DNA from: Anaerolineae bacterium
Lineage (GTDB): Bacteria; Pseudomonadota; Alphaproteobacteria; DSM-16000; Inquilinaceae
Direction: 5' to 3'
NCBI GenBank assembly: GCA_028285185.1
Contig: JANQQD010000102.1
Span: 1 to 37,275, forward strand
DNA length: 37,275 nucleotides
Shown in pieces: positions 30,361-37,275 of the stretch; within the stretch, counting starts at the first letter, position 1; each line of letters begins with the position of its first letter. A program made the position numbers and the translations under genes. Under the pieces are notes generated by a model. The model did no database searches and was not told the DNA's origin. It was given only the letters and a program-made list of their open reading frames with translations.

Positions 30361-31908
30361 CTACCCCGGCCCTGGGCTGGCCAGGGCGTCCTGTTCGCCG
30401 ATCGTCCGGCCGGTGTCGGCGCAGGTTTCGCGCAGGCGCACGCGGTAGCCCCACAGCGTCGCCAGCATCTCCAAGACGCGTTGCGCCGTCTCCGGCTCCA
30501 GCCGGCGGCCTTGGCGGACCTTATGTTCCACCACCAGGCGGCGGTTGCCCTTCAGGTTCGCCTCGATCACCTCGATCTGCGGGTCCTGCAGGCTGACGTC
30601 ATACTGCCGGGCCAGCGCGCGGCGGACGCTGCGGTACCCCTCCTCGTCATGGATGGCGGAGACCTCGACGGCTGAGTCCGTCGCTTCGTCGAAGCAGGAG
30701 AACAGGCGCAGCTCGCGGATCACCTGCGGGCTCAGATACTGATGGATGAAGCTCTCGTCGCGATAATCGGCCCAGGCGTCCCGCAGCACGGCCATGGCGT
30801 CGCCGGACCCGGCCCAGTCGGGGAACCAGGTGCGGTCTTCCTCGGTCGGGTCTTCAGCGATGCGCTTGATGTCGCGCATCATCGCATAGCCCAAGGCGTA
30901 GGGGTTGACGCCGCGGTAGCGCCGGTCGTCGAAGCCCGGCTGGAACAGGACCGAGCTGTGGCTGTGCAGGAATTCCATCATGGCGCCGTCGGTCAACAGG
31001 CCGCGGGCGTGCAGGCGGTGCATGATCTCGTAGTGCACGAAGGTGGCGCAGCCTTCGTTCATCACCTTGGTCTGACGCTGCGGATGGAAATACTGCGCCA
31101 GATGGCGGACGATGCGCACCAGTTCGCGCTGCCAGTCCTCCAGCTTCGGTGCGGTCTTTTCCAGGAAGTACAGCAGGTTCTCTTCCGGCAATCCGAGATC
31201 GGTCGACTCGCGCGACGCTTCGGGGTCGCGCTGCGCGCGGTCCGGCGGCCGGGGCAGGGTGCGCCACAGGTCGCTGTAGCTGGCCTCCTCATGCGCACGG
31301 CGCGCCAGGTCGCGGGCCTTGCGCTTTTCCGGCGTGGCCACGCGCCGCTTCTTCGGATGGCGATCCACGCCGTGGTTCATCAGCGCGTGGGCGGCATCGA
31401 TCGTCGCCTCCACCGCGTCGACGCCGTATCGTTCCTCGCACGCCGCCACATAGCGCTTGGCGAAGTCGAGATAGTCCAGCACGGCGTCCGCCTGAGTCCA
31501 CTGGCGGAACAGATAGTTGTTCTTGAAGAAGTGGTTATGGCCGAAGGCGGCGTGCGCCAGCACCAGCGTCTGCATGGTCATGGAGTTGTCTTCCATGACG
31601 TAGCAGATGCAGGGATCGGAATTGATCACCAGCTCATAGGCCAGCGCCTGCGCGCCACGGCGGTACAGCATCTCTTCATGCGCAAAGCGCTTGCCGAACG
31701 ACCAGTGGCGATACAACAGCGGCATGCCGATCGAGGCATAGGCGTCGAGCATCTGCTCAGACGTGATCACTTCGATCTGAGTCGGGTAGATGTCCAGCCC
31801 CATCTCGCCGACCGCGATCTCTTCGATCGCGTCGTTGACGCGCTGCAGGCAATCGAAAGTCCAATCGGCCCCCGTGAACAGTGGCCGGGAGAGCGTCGCT
31901 ACCGTCAT
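30361..31908 (-). CDS. spoVR: SpoVR-family protein
   Basis: The 515-residue cytoplasmic protein matches SpoVR/YcgB along its length. It contains YPTQIEVITSEQMLDAYAS, the MPLLYRHWSFGKRF block, AYELVINSDPCICYVMEDNS, and FGHNHFFKNNYLFRQWT. The C-terminal RYRGVNPYALGYAMMRDI and FHPQRQTKVMNEGCATFVH complete the set. The name comes from a sporulation cortex mutant of Bacillus, but the Proteobacterial members are of unknown biochemistry. The gene is last in the prkA-yeaH-spoVR operon, 14 bp after yeaH, and is presumably part of a stationary-phase or starvation response. Confidence 0.95.
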   Translation of the reverse strand: MTVATLSRPLFTGADWTFDCLQRVNDAIEEIAVGEMGLDIYPTQIEVITSEQMLDAYASIGMPLLYRHWSFGKRFAHEEMLYRRGAQALAYELVINSDPCICYVMEDNSMTMQTLVLAHAAFGHNHFFKNNYLFRQWTQADAVLDYLDFAKRYVAACEERYGVDAVEATIDAAHALMNHGVDRHPKKRRVATPEKRKARDLARRAHEEASYSDLWRTLPRPPDRAQRDPEASRESTDLGLPEENLLYFLEKTAPKLEDWQRELVRIVRHLAQYFHPQRQTKVMNEGCATFVHYEIMHRLHARGLLTDGAMMEFLHSHSSVLFQPGFDDRRYRGVNPYALGYAMMRDIKRIAEDPTEEDRTWFPDWAGSGDAMAVLRDAWADYRDESFIHQYLSPQVIRELRLFSCFDEATDSAVEVSAIHDEEGYRSVRRALARQYDVSLQDPQIEVIEANLKGNRRLVVEHKVRQGRRLEPETAQRVLEMLATLWGYRVRLRETCADTGRTIGEQDALASPGPG

Positions 31909-31922
31909 CGGGCGGTCCTGCC

Positions 31923-33197
31923 TCAGGCTGCGGCGCGCGAGCGCGCGAAGAGATCGTGGAACACGGCGAAGATCTCTTCCGGTGCGCTGACCCGGCGCAT
32001 GGCGAAGTTGGGATGCGCTTCGTCGATGTCGCCGTATCCGGCCCAGAGCGGGCTTGAGAACCGGTCGGCGAAACCGCTGTCGTCGCTGACCTCCACATAG
32101 GCGTAGTACTGGCAGAGCGGCACCAGCTGGCCCAGCATCTCAAGGCACGTCCCCATATCGTCGGAGAAGTTGTGGCCGTCGGATGCCTGGGCGGCGTAGA
32201 TGTTCCAGTCGTCGAGCGGGTAGCGCTCCTCCAGAACGCGCGTCATCTCGGCGAGCGCACTGGACACCACGGTGCCGCCGGTCTCGGTGCTGCGGAAGAA
32301 CGTCTCTTCGTCGACCTCCGCCGCGCGCGTGGTGTGGCGGATGAACACGACCTCGATCTCCGCATAGTGGCGCGAGAGAAAGACGTAGAGCAGCATGAAG
32401 AAGCGTTTGGCCAGATCCTTCAGGTCTTCCGTCATGGAGGCCGAGGCGTCCATGAGGCAGAACATCACGGCCTGCGTTGTCGGCTTCGGGATGTGTTCGA
32501 ACCGGCGGTAGCGCAGGTCCAGCGGGTCGAGGAACGGCACGATGCGGCGGCGGCGCTCCGTCGCCACGATCTTTTCTTTCAGCCGTGCCGCACCCGCTTC
32601 ATCGCCGGCGTCCTCCGCCGTGGCCAGTTCCGCCTCAAGCTCCGCGATTTCCTTCTCCGTCGGGCGCCTCAGCGCGATGCGCCGCGCCAGGCTGTTGCGC
32701 ATGGTCCGCGGATAGCTGAGCTTCGCCGGCGGCCCTTCGGTCATGAAGCCGGCGCGCACGGGCATCGGCGCGCGTTCCGCCTTCAGCTTGGTCTTCACCA
32801 GGTCCGGCAGGGCCAGGTCCTCGAAGAAGATGTCCAGGAACTCTTCTCGCGTCAGGGTGAAGACGAAATCGTCGTCGCCCTCACCATCGGGCGAGCCGTC
32901 CCGGCCGGAGCCGCCGCCGGATTTCGGCTTTGGAATGCGGTCGCCGACCGTAAAGGACTTGTTGCCGGGCAGCACGAAATCCCGCCGGCCGGTCGCCGTA
33001 CCGAGCGAGAAGGATGGCTCGCGCACGGTCTTCGACGGCAGGCGGACCTCTTCCTTGCCATCGATTTCGGCCACTTTCCGGGTCTTGATCGCCTCGTTGA
33101 CCGCCTCCCGGATTTCCGCCTTGGCGCGCCGGATGAAGCGCTGCCGGTTGCCGAGGCTCTTGGATTTCGGGTTCAGACGGCGGTCGACGATATGCAT
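31923..33197 (-). CDS. yeaH: YeaH/YhbH-family (DUF444) protein
   Basis: This 424-residue protein has the N-terminal MHIVDRRLNPKSKSLGNRQR and FIRRAKAEIREAV signature. A Gly/Asp-rich linker (about 100-120) follows, and the C-terminal half resembles a von Willebrand A domain with a DASAS metal-binding (MIDAS) motif in CLMDASASM. VVFIRHTTRAAEVDEETFF and TGGTVVSSALAEM are also hallmarks of the family. It is the partner of the PrkA kinase in many bacteria. The start ATG 33197 has AAGGGG upstream, 8 bp after the prkA stop. An upstream in-frame start to 33236 would overlap prkA and is not favoured. Confidence 0.93.
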   Translation of the reverse strand: MHIVDRRLNPKSKSLGNRQRFIRRAKAEIREAVNEAIKTRKVAEIDGKEEVRLPSKTVREPSFSLGTATGRRDFVLPGNKSFTVGDRIPKPKSGGGSGRDGSPDGEGDDDFVFTLTREEFLDIFFEDLALPDLVKTKLKAERAPMPVRAGFMTEGPPAKLSYPRTMRNSLARRIALRRPTEKEIAELEAELATAEDAGDEAGAARLKEKIVATERRRRIVPFLDPLDLRYRRFEHIPKPTTQAVMFCLMDASASMTEDLKDLAKRFFMLLYVFLSRHYAEIEVVFIRHTTRAAEVDEETFFRSTETGGTVVSSALAEMTRVLEERYPLDDWNIYAAQASDGHNFSDDMGTCLEMLGQLVPLCQYYAYVEVSDDSGFADRFSSPLWAGYGDIDEAHPNFAMRRVSAPEEIFAVFHDLFARSRAAA

Positions 33198-33205
33198 CTG
33201 ACCCC

Positions 33206-35152
33206 TTATCCCGCCTTCTTCACGCGCATGTACCATTCCACCAGGCGGCGAACCTGGCGCTGCGTGTATCCGCGGTCGCGCATGCGGTCGACGAATTCCG
33301 CATGCTTCTTCTCCGTGTCGCTTTCCTTCTTCGCCTCGAAGCTGATCACCGGCAGCAGATCCTCCACCTGGCTGAACATGCGCTTCTCGATGACGTCGCG
33401 GATCTTCTCGTACGACGTCCAGTCCGGATTGCGGCCCTCGTTGCGTGCCCTGGCGCGCAGACAGAATTTCACGACCTCGAACCGGAAGTCCTTCGGGTTG
33501 GCGATGCCCGCGGGCTTCTCGATCTTCGTCAGCTCCGTGTTCAGGATCTCACGATCCATCAGCTGGCCGGTGTCGGGGTCCTTGAAATCCTGATCCTCGA
33601 CCCAGTGGTCGGCGAAGGCCACATACCGGTCGAACAGATTCTGCCCGTAATCGTGATAGGATTCCAGATAGGCCTTCTGGATCTCGTTGCCGATGAAGTC
33701 GGCATAGCGCGGTGCCAGCTCCTCCTTCACGAATTCCATATAGCGCGCTTCGGTTTCGTCGGGCAGCTGCTCGCGCCGAACCGACTGTTCCAGCACGTAC
33801 ATCAGGTGAACCGGATCGGCGGCGACCTCGACGCTGTCGAAATTGAAGGTCTCCGACAGGATCTTGTAGGCGAATCGGGTGGACACACCGTCCATGCCCT
33901 CATCGACGCCGGCGGCATCGCGGTACTCCTGGACGGAGCGCACGGACGGGTCCGTCTCTTTCAGGCTCTCGCCGTCATAGACCCGCATCTTGGAGAAGAT
34001 ATTGGAATTCTCATGCTCCTTCAGGCGCGTCAGCACTGAGAACCGGGCCAGCATCTCCAGCGTGCCCGGCGCGCGCGGCGCCTCGGACAGGTCGCTGACC
34101 CCGATCAGCTTCTCGTAGATCCGCCGTTCGTCGGAGACGCGCAGGCAGTACGGCACCTTGATCACGCAGATGCGGTCCAGAAACGCCTCGTTGTTCTTGT
34201 TGGCCTTGAAGCTGCGCCACTCAGATTCGTTGGAATGGGCCAGAATGATGCCTTGATAGGGCAGGGCACCGACGCTTTCCGTGCCCACATAGGCGCCGTC
34301 CTGGGTCGCCGTCAGCAGCGGGTGCAGCATCTTGATGGGCGCCTTGAACATCTCCACGAATTCCAGGATGCCCTGGGTCGTGCGGTTCAGCCCGCCGCTA
34401 TAGGAATAGGCGTCCGGGTCGTTCTGGCCGAAATGCTCCAGCTGGCGGATGTCGATCTTGCCGACCAGGGCGGAGACATCCTGGTTGTTCTCATCACCGG
34501 GTTCGGTCTTGGCGATGCAGATCTGCCGCAGTTTGGACGGGTGCATGCGCACGACCGAGAACTTCTCGAGGTCGCCGTCGAATTCGTCCAGGCGCTTTAC
34601 TGCCCAGGGCGAAAGGTGGCCCGTAAGGTGCCGGCGCGGGATGCCGTATTGCTGCTCCAGCCGTCCGCCCACGGCATCCGGGTCGAAAAGCGCAAGCGGG
34701 CTCTCGAACACGGGGCTGACCTCATCGGCGGCCGCCAGCACGTAGATGGGATGCGCTTCCATCAGCTGCTTCAGCTTGTCGGCGAGCGAGGACTTGCCGC
34801 CGCCAACCGGCCCCAGCAGGTAGAGGATCTGTTTGCGTTCCTCCAGCCCCTGCGCGGCATGCCGGAAATAGCCCACGATCCGCTCGATCGTGTCTTCCAT
34901 GCCGAAGAAATCGGCGAACGCCGGGTAGCGTTTGATGGTGCGGTTCATGAAGATCCGCCCGAGCCGTGGATCCGATGCGGTGTCCACGATTTCGGGCTCG
35001 CCGATGGCGGCGAGCATGCGCTGGGACGCCGACGCATAGCGCATCGGGTCGTCTGCGCACCCTTCAAGAAATTCCCTCAGCGAAAGCCGCTCAACGCGCC
35101 GCTGTGCGAGCCGCGAGCGTTCCGTCTCCAAGACATCCGTCAGCTCAGTCAT
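33206..35152 (-). CDS. prkA: PrkA-family AAA+ serine protein kinase
   Basis: The 648-residue protein matches PrkA/YeaG. Its N-terminal AAA+ module has the Walker A LLGPVGGGKSSLADK (about 112-126). Further matches are GHLSPWAVKRLDEFDGD, the SYSGGLNRTTQGILEFVEMF block, GIILAHSNESEWRSFK and FLDRICVIKVPYCLRV. The C-terminal kinase-like domain contains VRSVQEYRDAAGVDEGMDGV and STRFAYKILSE. E. coli YeaG is linked to nitrogen-starvation and stationary-phase metabolism. The gene heads the three-gene operon. The start ATG 35152 has only a weak Shine-Dalgarno. I found no EcfG-type (GGAAC/GTT) promoter in the upstream 460 bp. Confidence 0.96.
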   Translation of the reverse strand: MTELTDVLETERSRLAQRRVERLSLREFLEGCADDPMRYASASQRMLAAIGEPEIVDTASDPRLGRIFMNRTIKRYPAFADFFGMEDTIERIVGYFRHAAQGLEERKQILYLLGPVGGGKSSLADKLKQLMEAHPIYVLAAADEVSPVFESPLALFDPDAVGGRLEQQYGIPRRHLTGHLSPWAVKRLDEFDGDLEKFSVVRMHPSKLRQICIAKTEPGDENNQDVSALVGKIDIRQLEHFGQNDPDAYSYSGGLNRTTQGILEFVEMFKAPIKMLHPLLTATQDGAYVGTESVGALPYQGIILAHSNESEWRSFKANKNNEAFLDRICVIKVPYCLRVSDERRIYEKLIGVSDLSEAPRAPGTLEMLARFSVLTRLKEHENSNIFSKMRVYDGESLKETDPSVRSVQEYRDAAGVDEGMDGVSTRFAYKILSETFNFDSVEVAADPVHLMYVLEQSVRREQLPDETEARYMEFVKEELAPRYADFIGNEIQKAYLESYHDYGQNLFDRYVAFADHWVEDQDFKDPDTGQLMDREILNTELTKIEKPAGIANPKDFRFEVVKFCLRARARNEGRNPDWTSYEKIRDVIEKRMFSQVEDLLPVISFEAKKESDTEKKHAEFVDRMRDRGYTQRQVRRLVEWYMRVKKAG

Positions 35153-35613
35153 CGCAGTCGACCTTTGCAGGTTGGCCCGGCATACCCATCAGCGTCACCT
35201 CCATGAAGCCAGTCCGGCGTTTCGGTGTCGGGATCTGGTGAGCGATCGAGTTGCTGTGTTCTTTGCGACGGCTGGTGGGTCTCCCAAGTTTGCACATTAA
35301 GATGGGGTCGGACCGAAGCCGGGTCAAAAGGTCCGATGGTCGCGTAGCACTCTAAACGCATGCGGGCCCCAACCATTCTGCCGTTGTATCAACACCATCC
35401 GCCAATTGTGGAATCTCTGCGGCCTTACGGTGCTCTTCACGCGACATGAAGGAAGAACGCCGCTGCCGTCTGCCTATTCCCTTCGGCTCTGCGAGCCGGA
35501 AGCCTGGCCTAACTCCGGACACAGCCGAGCTGATTCGGAATCTAAACCGAGGTTGCAATGAATTTGTCAAAAAACTGTGAAGTCAAAGTATACCGCCGGT
35601 TAACGGGCTCCGA
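35153..35613. other. Gene-poor 461-bp gap upstream of prkA
   Basis: This stretch is less GC-rich than its surroundings and carries no gene I can support. It holds an inverted repeat TCGGACC (35308-35314) with GGTCCGA (35330-35336). It also contains an unconvincing 44-codon plus-strand frame (35446-35580) that has no ribosome site but ends in a helix-like LTPDTAELIRNLNRG segment. An AT-rich patch lies at 35550-35595. The prkA promoter must lie here, on the minus strand. Confidence 0.4.
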
Positions 35614-36486
35614 CTATTCGGCCGCCTTCGGTCGAGCCTTGCCCCGATAGGGTCCGAGTCGGAATCGGTCATGCTCGATCGCGAAGACGTTGCCATAGAG
35701 ATTGGCAATCCACTGGCGCCCTTCCTGGGTGACCTGCAGATAGTCCAGCGCATCGCCGATATAGGGCTCCACCGCATTCCAGAAGAAGCTGGGATAGCCG
35801 TCGGCCAGATCCGCCGGGTCCCGGAAGCCCAGCTCTTGCGCCTTGCCGATCTCCATGAACTCGTGGAACAGGTTGGTGTGCTTTCGCAGATAGGCGGGGT
35901 CGGCCATCTGGCCGATCAGGTCGGCTGCCCGCACCAGGCCGGGCTCGCCGCGGGTGTCGCGGTGGTCGTCGTCCAGCGGTACGGGGAAGCGCGTCAGTTC
36001 GATGGCACAGGCGATGCGCTCGGAATCGAGGAACTCCATATTCGCCGTGCGCTCACGGATGAAGATCTTGCCGCGGTCGACATGATAGGGCGTAAGGAAC
36101 GCATCCGACGAACCGCGCGGCGGTTCCAGCCGGTCGCCGGCTTCGTTGACGACGAAGGCGGTGGGTGAGTCGCCCCGGCAGACACCCCGGACGTAACCGA
36201 TGTCGTGGAACAACAGCGCCACGGTCATGTGCAGCCAGTCGTCCGCCGAAACGTCTTCCAAGAGGGCCTTGCCGCGCAGGATGTCCGTGCCCACCAGGGT
36301 GACCATCATGGTGTGCTCGACGTCATGGTAGAGCGCGTCGCTGTTGGCGATGCGCTCAATCGCCAGGCGTGTGGCGCCGTCTATCAGCCGTCCGTAATGC
36401 GGGTGCGTGTCGCCGAAGGCGCGCCGATAGACGGCTCCGAGATGGCCGCTCAGCGCGTCGATCATAAGCGTTGTCGGGTTCAGCAT
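35614..36486 (-). CDS. HD-domain metal-dependent phosphohydrolase
   Basis: The 290-residue cytoplasmic protein has the HD-superfamily metal set. His54/His58 lie in YHDVEHTMMV, His94-Asp95 in LLFHDIGYVRG, and Asp189 in RAADLIGQMAD. Such enzymes hydrolyse phosphate mono- or diesters, often nucleotides or cyclic nucleotides. The substrate is not readable from the sequence. The long insert between the HD pair and Asp189 (FLTPYHVDRGKIFIRER and following) matches a conserved group of HD proteins found in Cyanobacteria and Proteobacteria, as far as I recall. The start ATG 36486 has a weak GCAGAG site, and ATG at residue 8 is possible. A TATAGT-like hexamer lies on this strand at 36555-36550. Confidence 0.85.
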   Translation of the reverse strand: MLNPTTLMIDALSGHLGAVYRRAFGDTHPHYGRLIDGATRLAIERIANSDALYHDVEHTMMVTLVGTDILRGKALLEDVSADDWLHMTVALLFHDIGYVRGVCRGDSPTAFVVNEAGDRLEPPRGSSDAFLTPYHVDRGKIFIRERTANMEFLDSERIACAIELTRFPVPLDDDHRDTRGEPGLVRAADLIGQMADPAYLRKHTNLFHEFMEIGKAQELGFRDPADLADGYPSFFWNAVEPYIGDALDYLQVTQEGRQWIANLYGNVFAIEHDRFRLGPYRGKARPKAAE

Positions 36487-36601
36487 CTCTGCAGCGTCCG
36501 ACTTCCGTCCTGGTCGATTGGCCTCTCTCTTCGAGGTAGTGCGCCCTACACTATAACGATTCCCGCCGCGGCGTCTGGTCGCATCTCTGCGGGCCGGGCC
36601 G

Positions 36602-36913
36602 CTAGAAGTGGTCGGCGCGGATCACGTCGACATCGAAGACCGTCAGAATGCCGATCTGGCGGGCGACCAGCGGATAGACCTGCTCCAGCACGGCATCGAC
36701 GCGCGAGGGGTCGAGCACGGTCATGACCACCACCATCCGCCCTGCTTCGGTCACAAGGCCTTCGCGGCGCCAAGCGCCTTCGCGCCCGCGCCCGGACAGG
36801 GCCGGTGTGACCGTGTAGCCGGTGACGCCGGCGCGATCGAGCAGCGAAAGCAGACGATCCACCACCGGCGCCTCGATCACGATTTCCAGCCGCTTCTTGC
36901 GATGGGTCTCCAT
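36602..36913 (-). CDS. PII-like signalling protein (SbtB-type candidate)
   Basis: The 103-residue protein has the ferredoxin-like PII layout. It begins with KKRLEIVIEAPVVDRLLSLL, followed by DRAGVTGYTVTPALSGRGREG, where PII proteins have their T-loop, and ends with the strand QIGILTVFDVDVIRADHF. Its position 22 bp downstream of an SbtA-type bicarbonate transporter in the same operon strongly suggests the SbtB role. That role is a trimeric PII-like regulator that binds adenine nucleotides and gates SbtA. The excellent ribosome site AAGGAGGA precedes ATG 36913. It lacks the Tyr51-type uridylylation loop of GlnB/GlnK, which argues against a classical nitrogen PII. Confidence 0.8.
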   Translation of the reverse strand: METHRKKRLEIVIEAPVVDRLLSLLDRAGVTGYTVTPALSGRGREGAWRREGLVTEAGRMVVVMTVLDPSRVDAVLEQVYPLVARQIGILTVFDVDVIRADHF

Positions 36914-36935
36914 GGGCGATCCTCCTTGTCTCTTC

Positions 36936-37275
36936 TTAGCCGGCGATCCAGCCGGCGATGGCCGCATAGAGCGGGATCCCGATCGTGAGATTGAACGGGA
37001 AGGTAACGCCAAGCGACAACGTCAGATAGATGGCGGGCCGTGCTTCCGGTAGCGCCAGGCGCATCGCCGCAGGCACTGCGATATAGGACGCACTGGCCGC
37101 CAGCGTGATCAGCAGCGCCAGGCCGCCGACCGAAAGCCCCAGTGTCGACCCAAGGGCTGCCGCGAGTGCTGCCGAAAGAAGCGGCATGTAGAGGCCGAAA
37201 GCGATCACCGGCGGCCGCAGCGACCGGCCCGCTTGGATCAGGCCGCGACCGGCGAGCAGGCCCATGTCCAGGAGG
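36936..37275 (-). CDS. sbtA: SbtA-type sodium-dependent bicarbonate transporter, C-terminal part
   Basis: The 113 visible C-terminal codons encode about four membrane helices. They carry the SbtA signatures LDMGLLAGRGL, ASASYIAVPAAMRLALPEAR and TLSLGVTFPFNLTIGIPLY. SbtA imports HCO3- with Na+, best known from the cyanobacterial CO2-concentrating mechanism, and homologues occur in many other bacteria. The 5' end lies beyond the right edge, so the full length is unknown. The stop TAA at 36938-36936 is 22 bp upstream of the PII-like gene, consistent with an sbtA-sbtB operon. Confidence 0.9.
   Translation of the reverse strand, partial: LLDMGLLAGRGLIQAGRSLRPPVIAFGLYMPLLSAALAAALGSTLGLSVGGLALLITLAASASYIAVPAAMRLALPEARPAIYLTLSLGVTFPFNLTIGIPLYAAIAGWIAG

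Noticed and set aside
35153..35300. EcfG (GGAAC-N16/17-GTT) general-stress promoter upstream of prkA
   Set aside because: No GTTCC on the plus strand, and hence no GGAAC on the minus strand, anywhere in the gap.

Overview
The window is high-GC DNA, packed with genes on both strands, and reads as the chromosome of a Gram-negative alphaproteobacterium. The evidence is lipoprotein and Tat signals, an RND efflux pair, a MipA-type outer membrane protein, a prkA-yeaH-spoVR cluster and the AhcY N-terminus. I cannot place it more precisely. I see no rRNA, tRNA, CRISPR array, transposase or integrase.

Left part (1-9807). The start of ahcY (minus) diverges from a ynjC-ynjD-type ABC transporter, with a strong ATAAAGATATCTTTAT-centred palindrome between them. 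An OmpA-domain lipoprotein with its own terminator follows, then apaG, folE (GTP cyclohydrolase I), a TrkH potassium transporter, an ArgE/M20 deacetylase and a two-PAS soluble histidine kinase. These are mostly housekeeping genes.

Middle (9951-21019). On the minus strand are a racemase-fold protein lacking both catalytic cysteines and a pirin. A short plus-strand group follows: a PH-domain membrane protein, a DUF1801 protein and the amputated 5' end of a second PH-like gene, which abuts mipA. A minus-strand run of exported proteins comes next: a small Arg-tailed protein, a DUF2092 protein, a patatin lipoprotein and a degenerate M23 protein. It looks like an envelope operon. A GNAT-MFS pair diverges from a LysR regulator across an intergenic region with ATAA/TTAT inverted repeats.

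Right part (21118-37275). An adaptor-RND efflux operon is followed by a SigK-like ECF sigma factor with its RskA-like anti-sigma factor. These diverge from a fasciclin-domain protein, a b-type cytochrome and a sulfite-oxidase-fold molybdoenzyme. Next is the most unusual gene, at 29419-30114. It is a stand-alone protein resembling the C80 cysteine-protease domain of MARTX and clostridial glucosylating toxins, and its 5' half is much more AT-rich than everything around it. The window closes with the prkA-yeaH-spoVR stress operon, an HD-domain phosphohydrolase, and a PII-like protein beside the C-terminal part of an SbtA bicarbonate transporter.

The best candidates for new biology are the C80-like gene, the redox-type sigma/anti-sigma/FAS1/cytochrome/molybdoenzyme cluster with a SigK-like cysteine pair, and the four-gene exported-protein operon. 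All family assignments come from reading motifs, not from searches.
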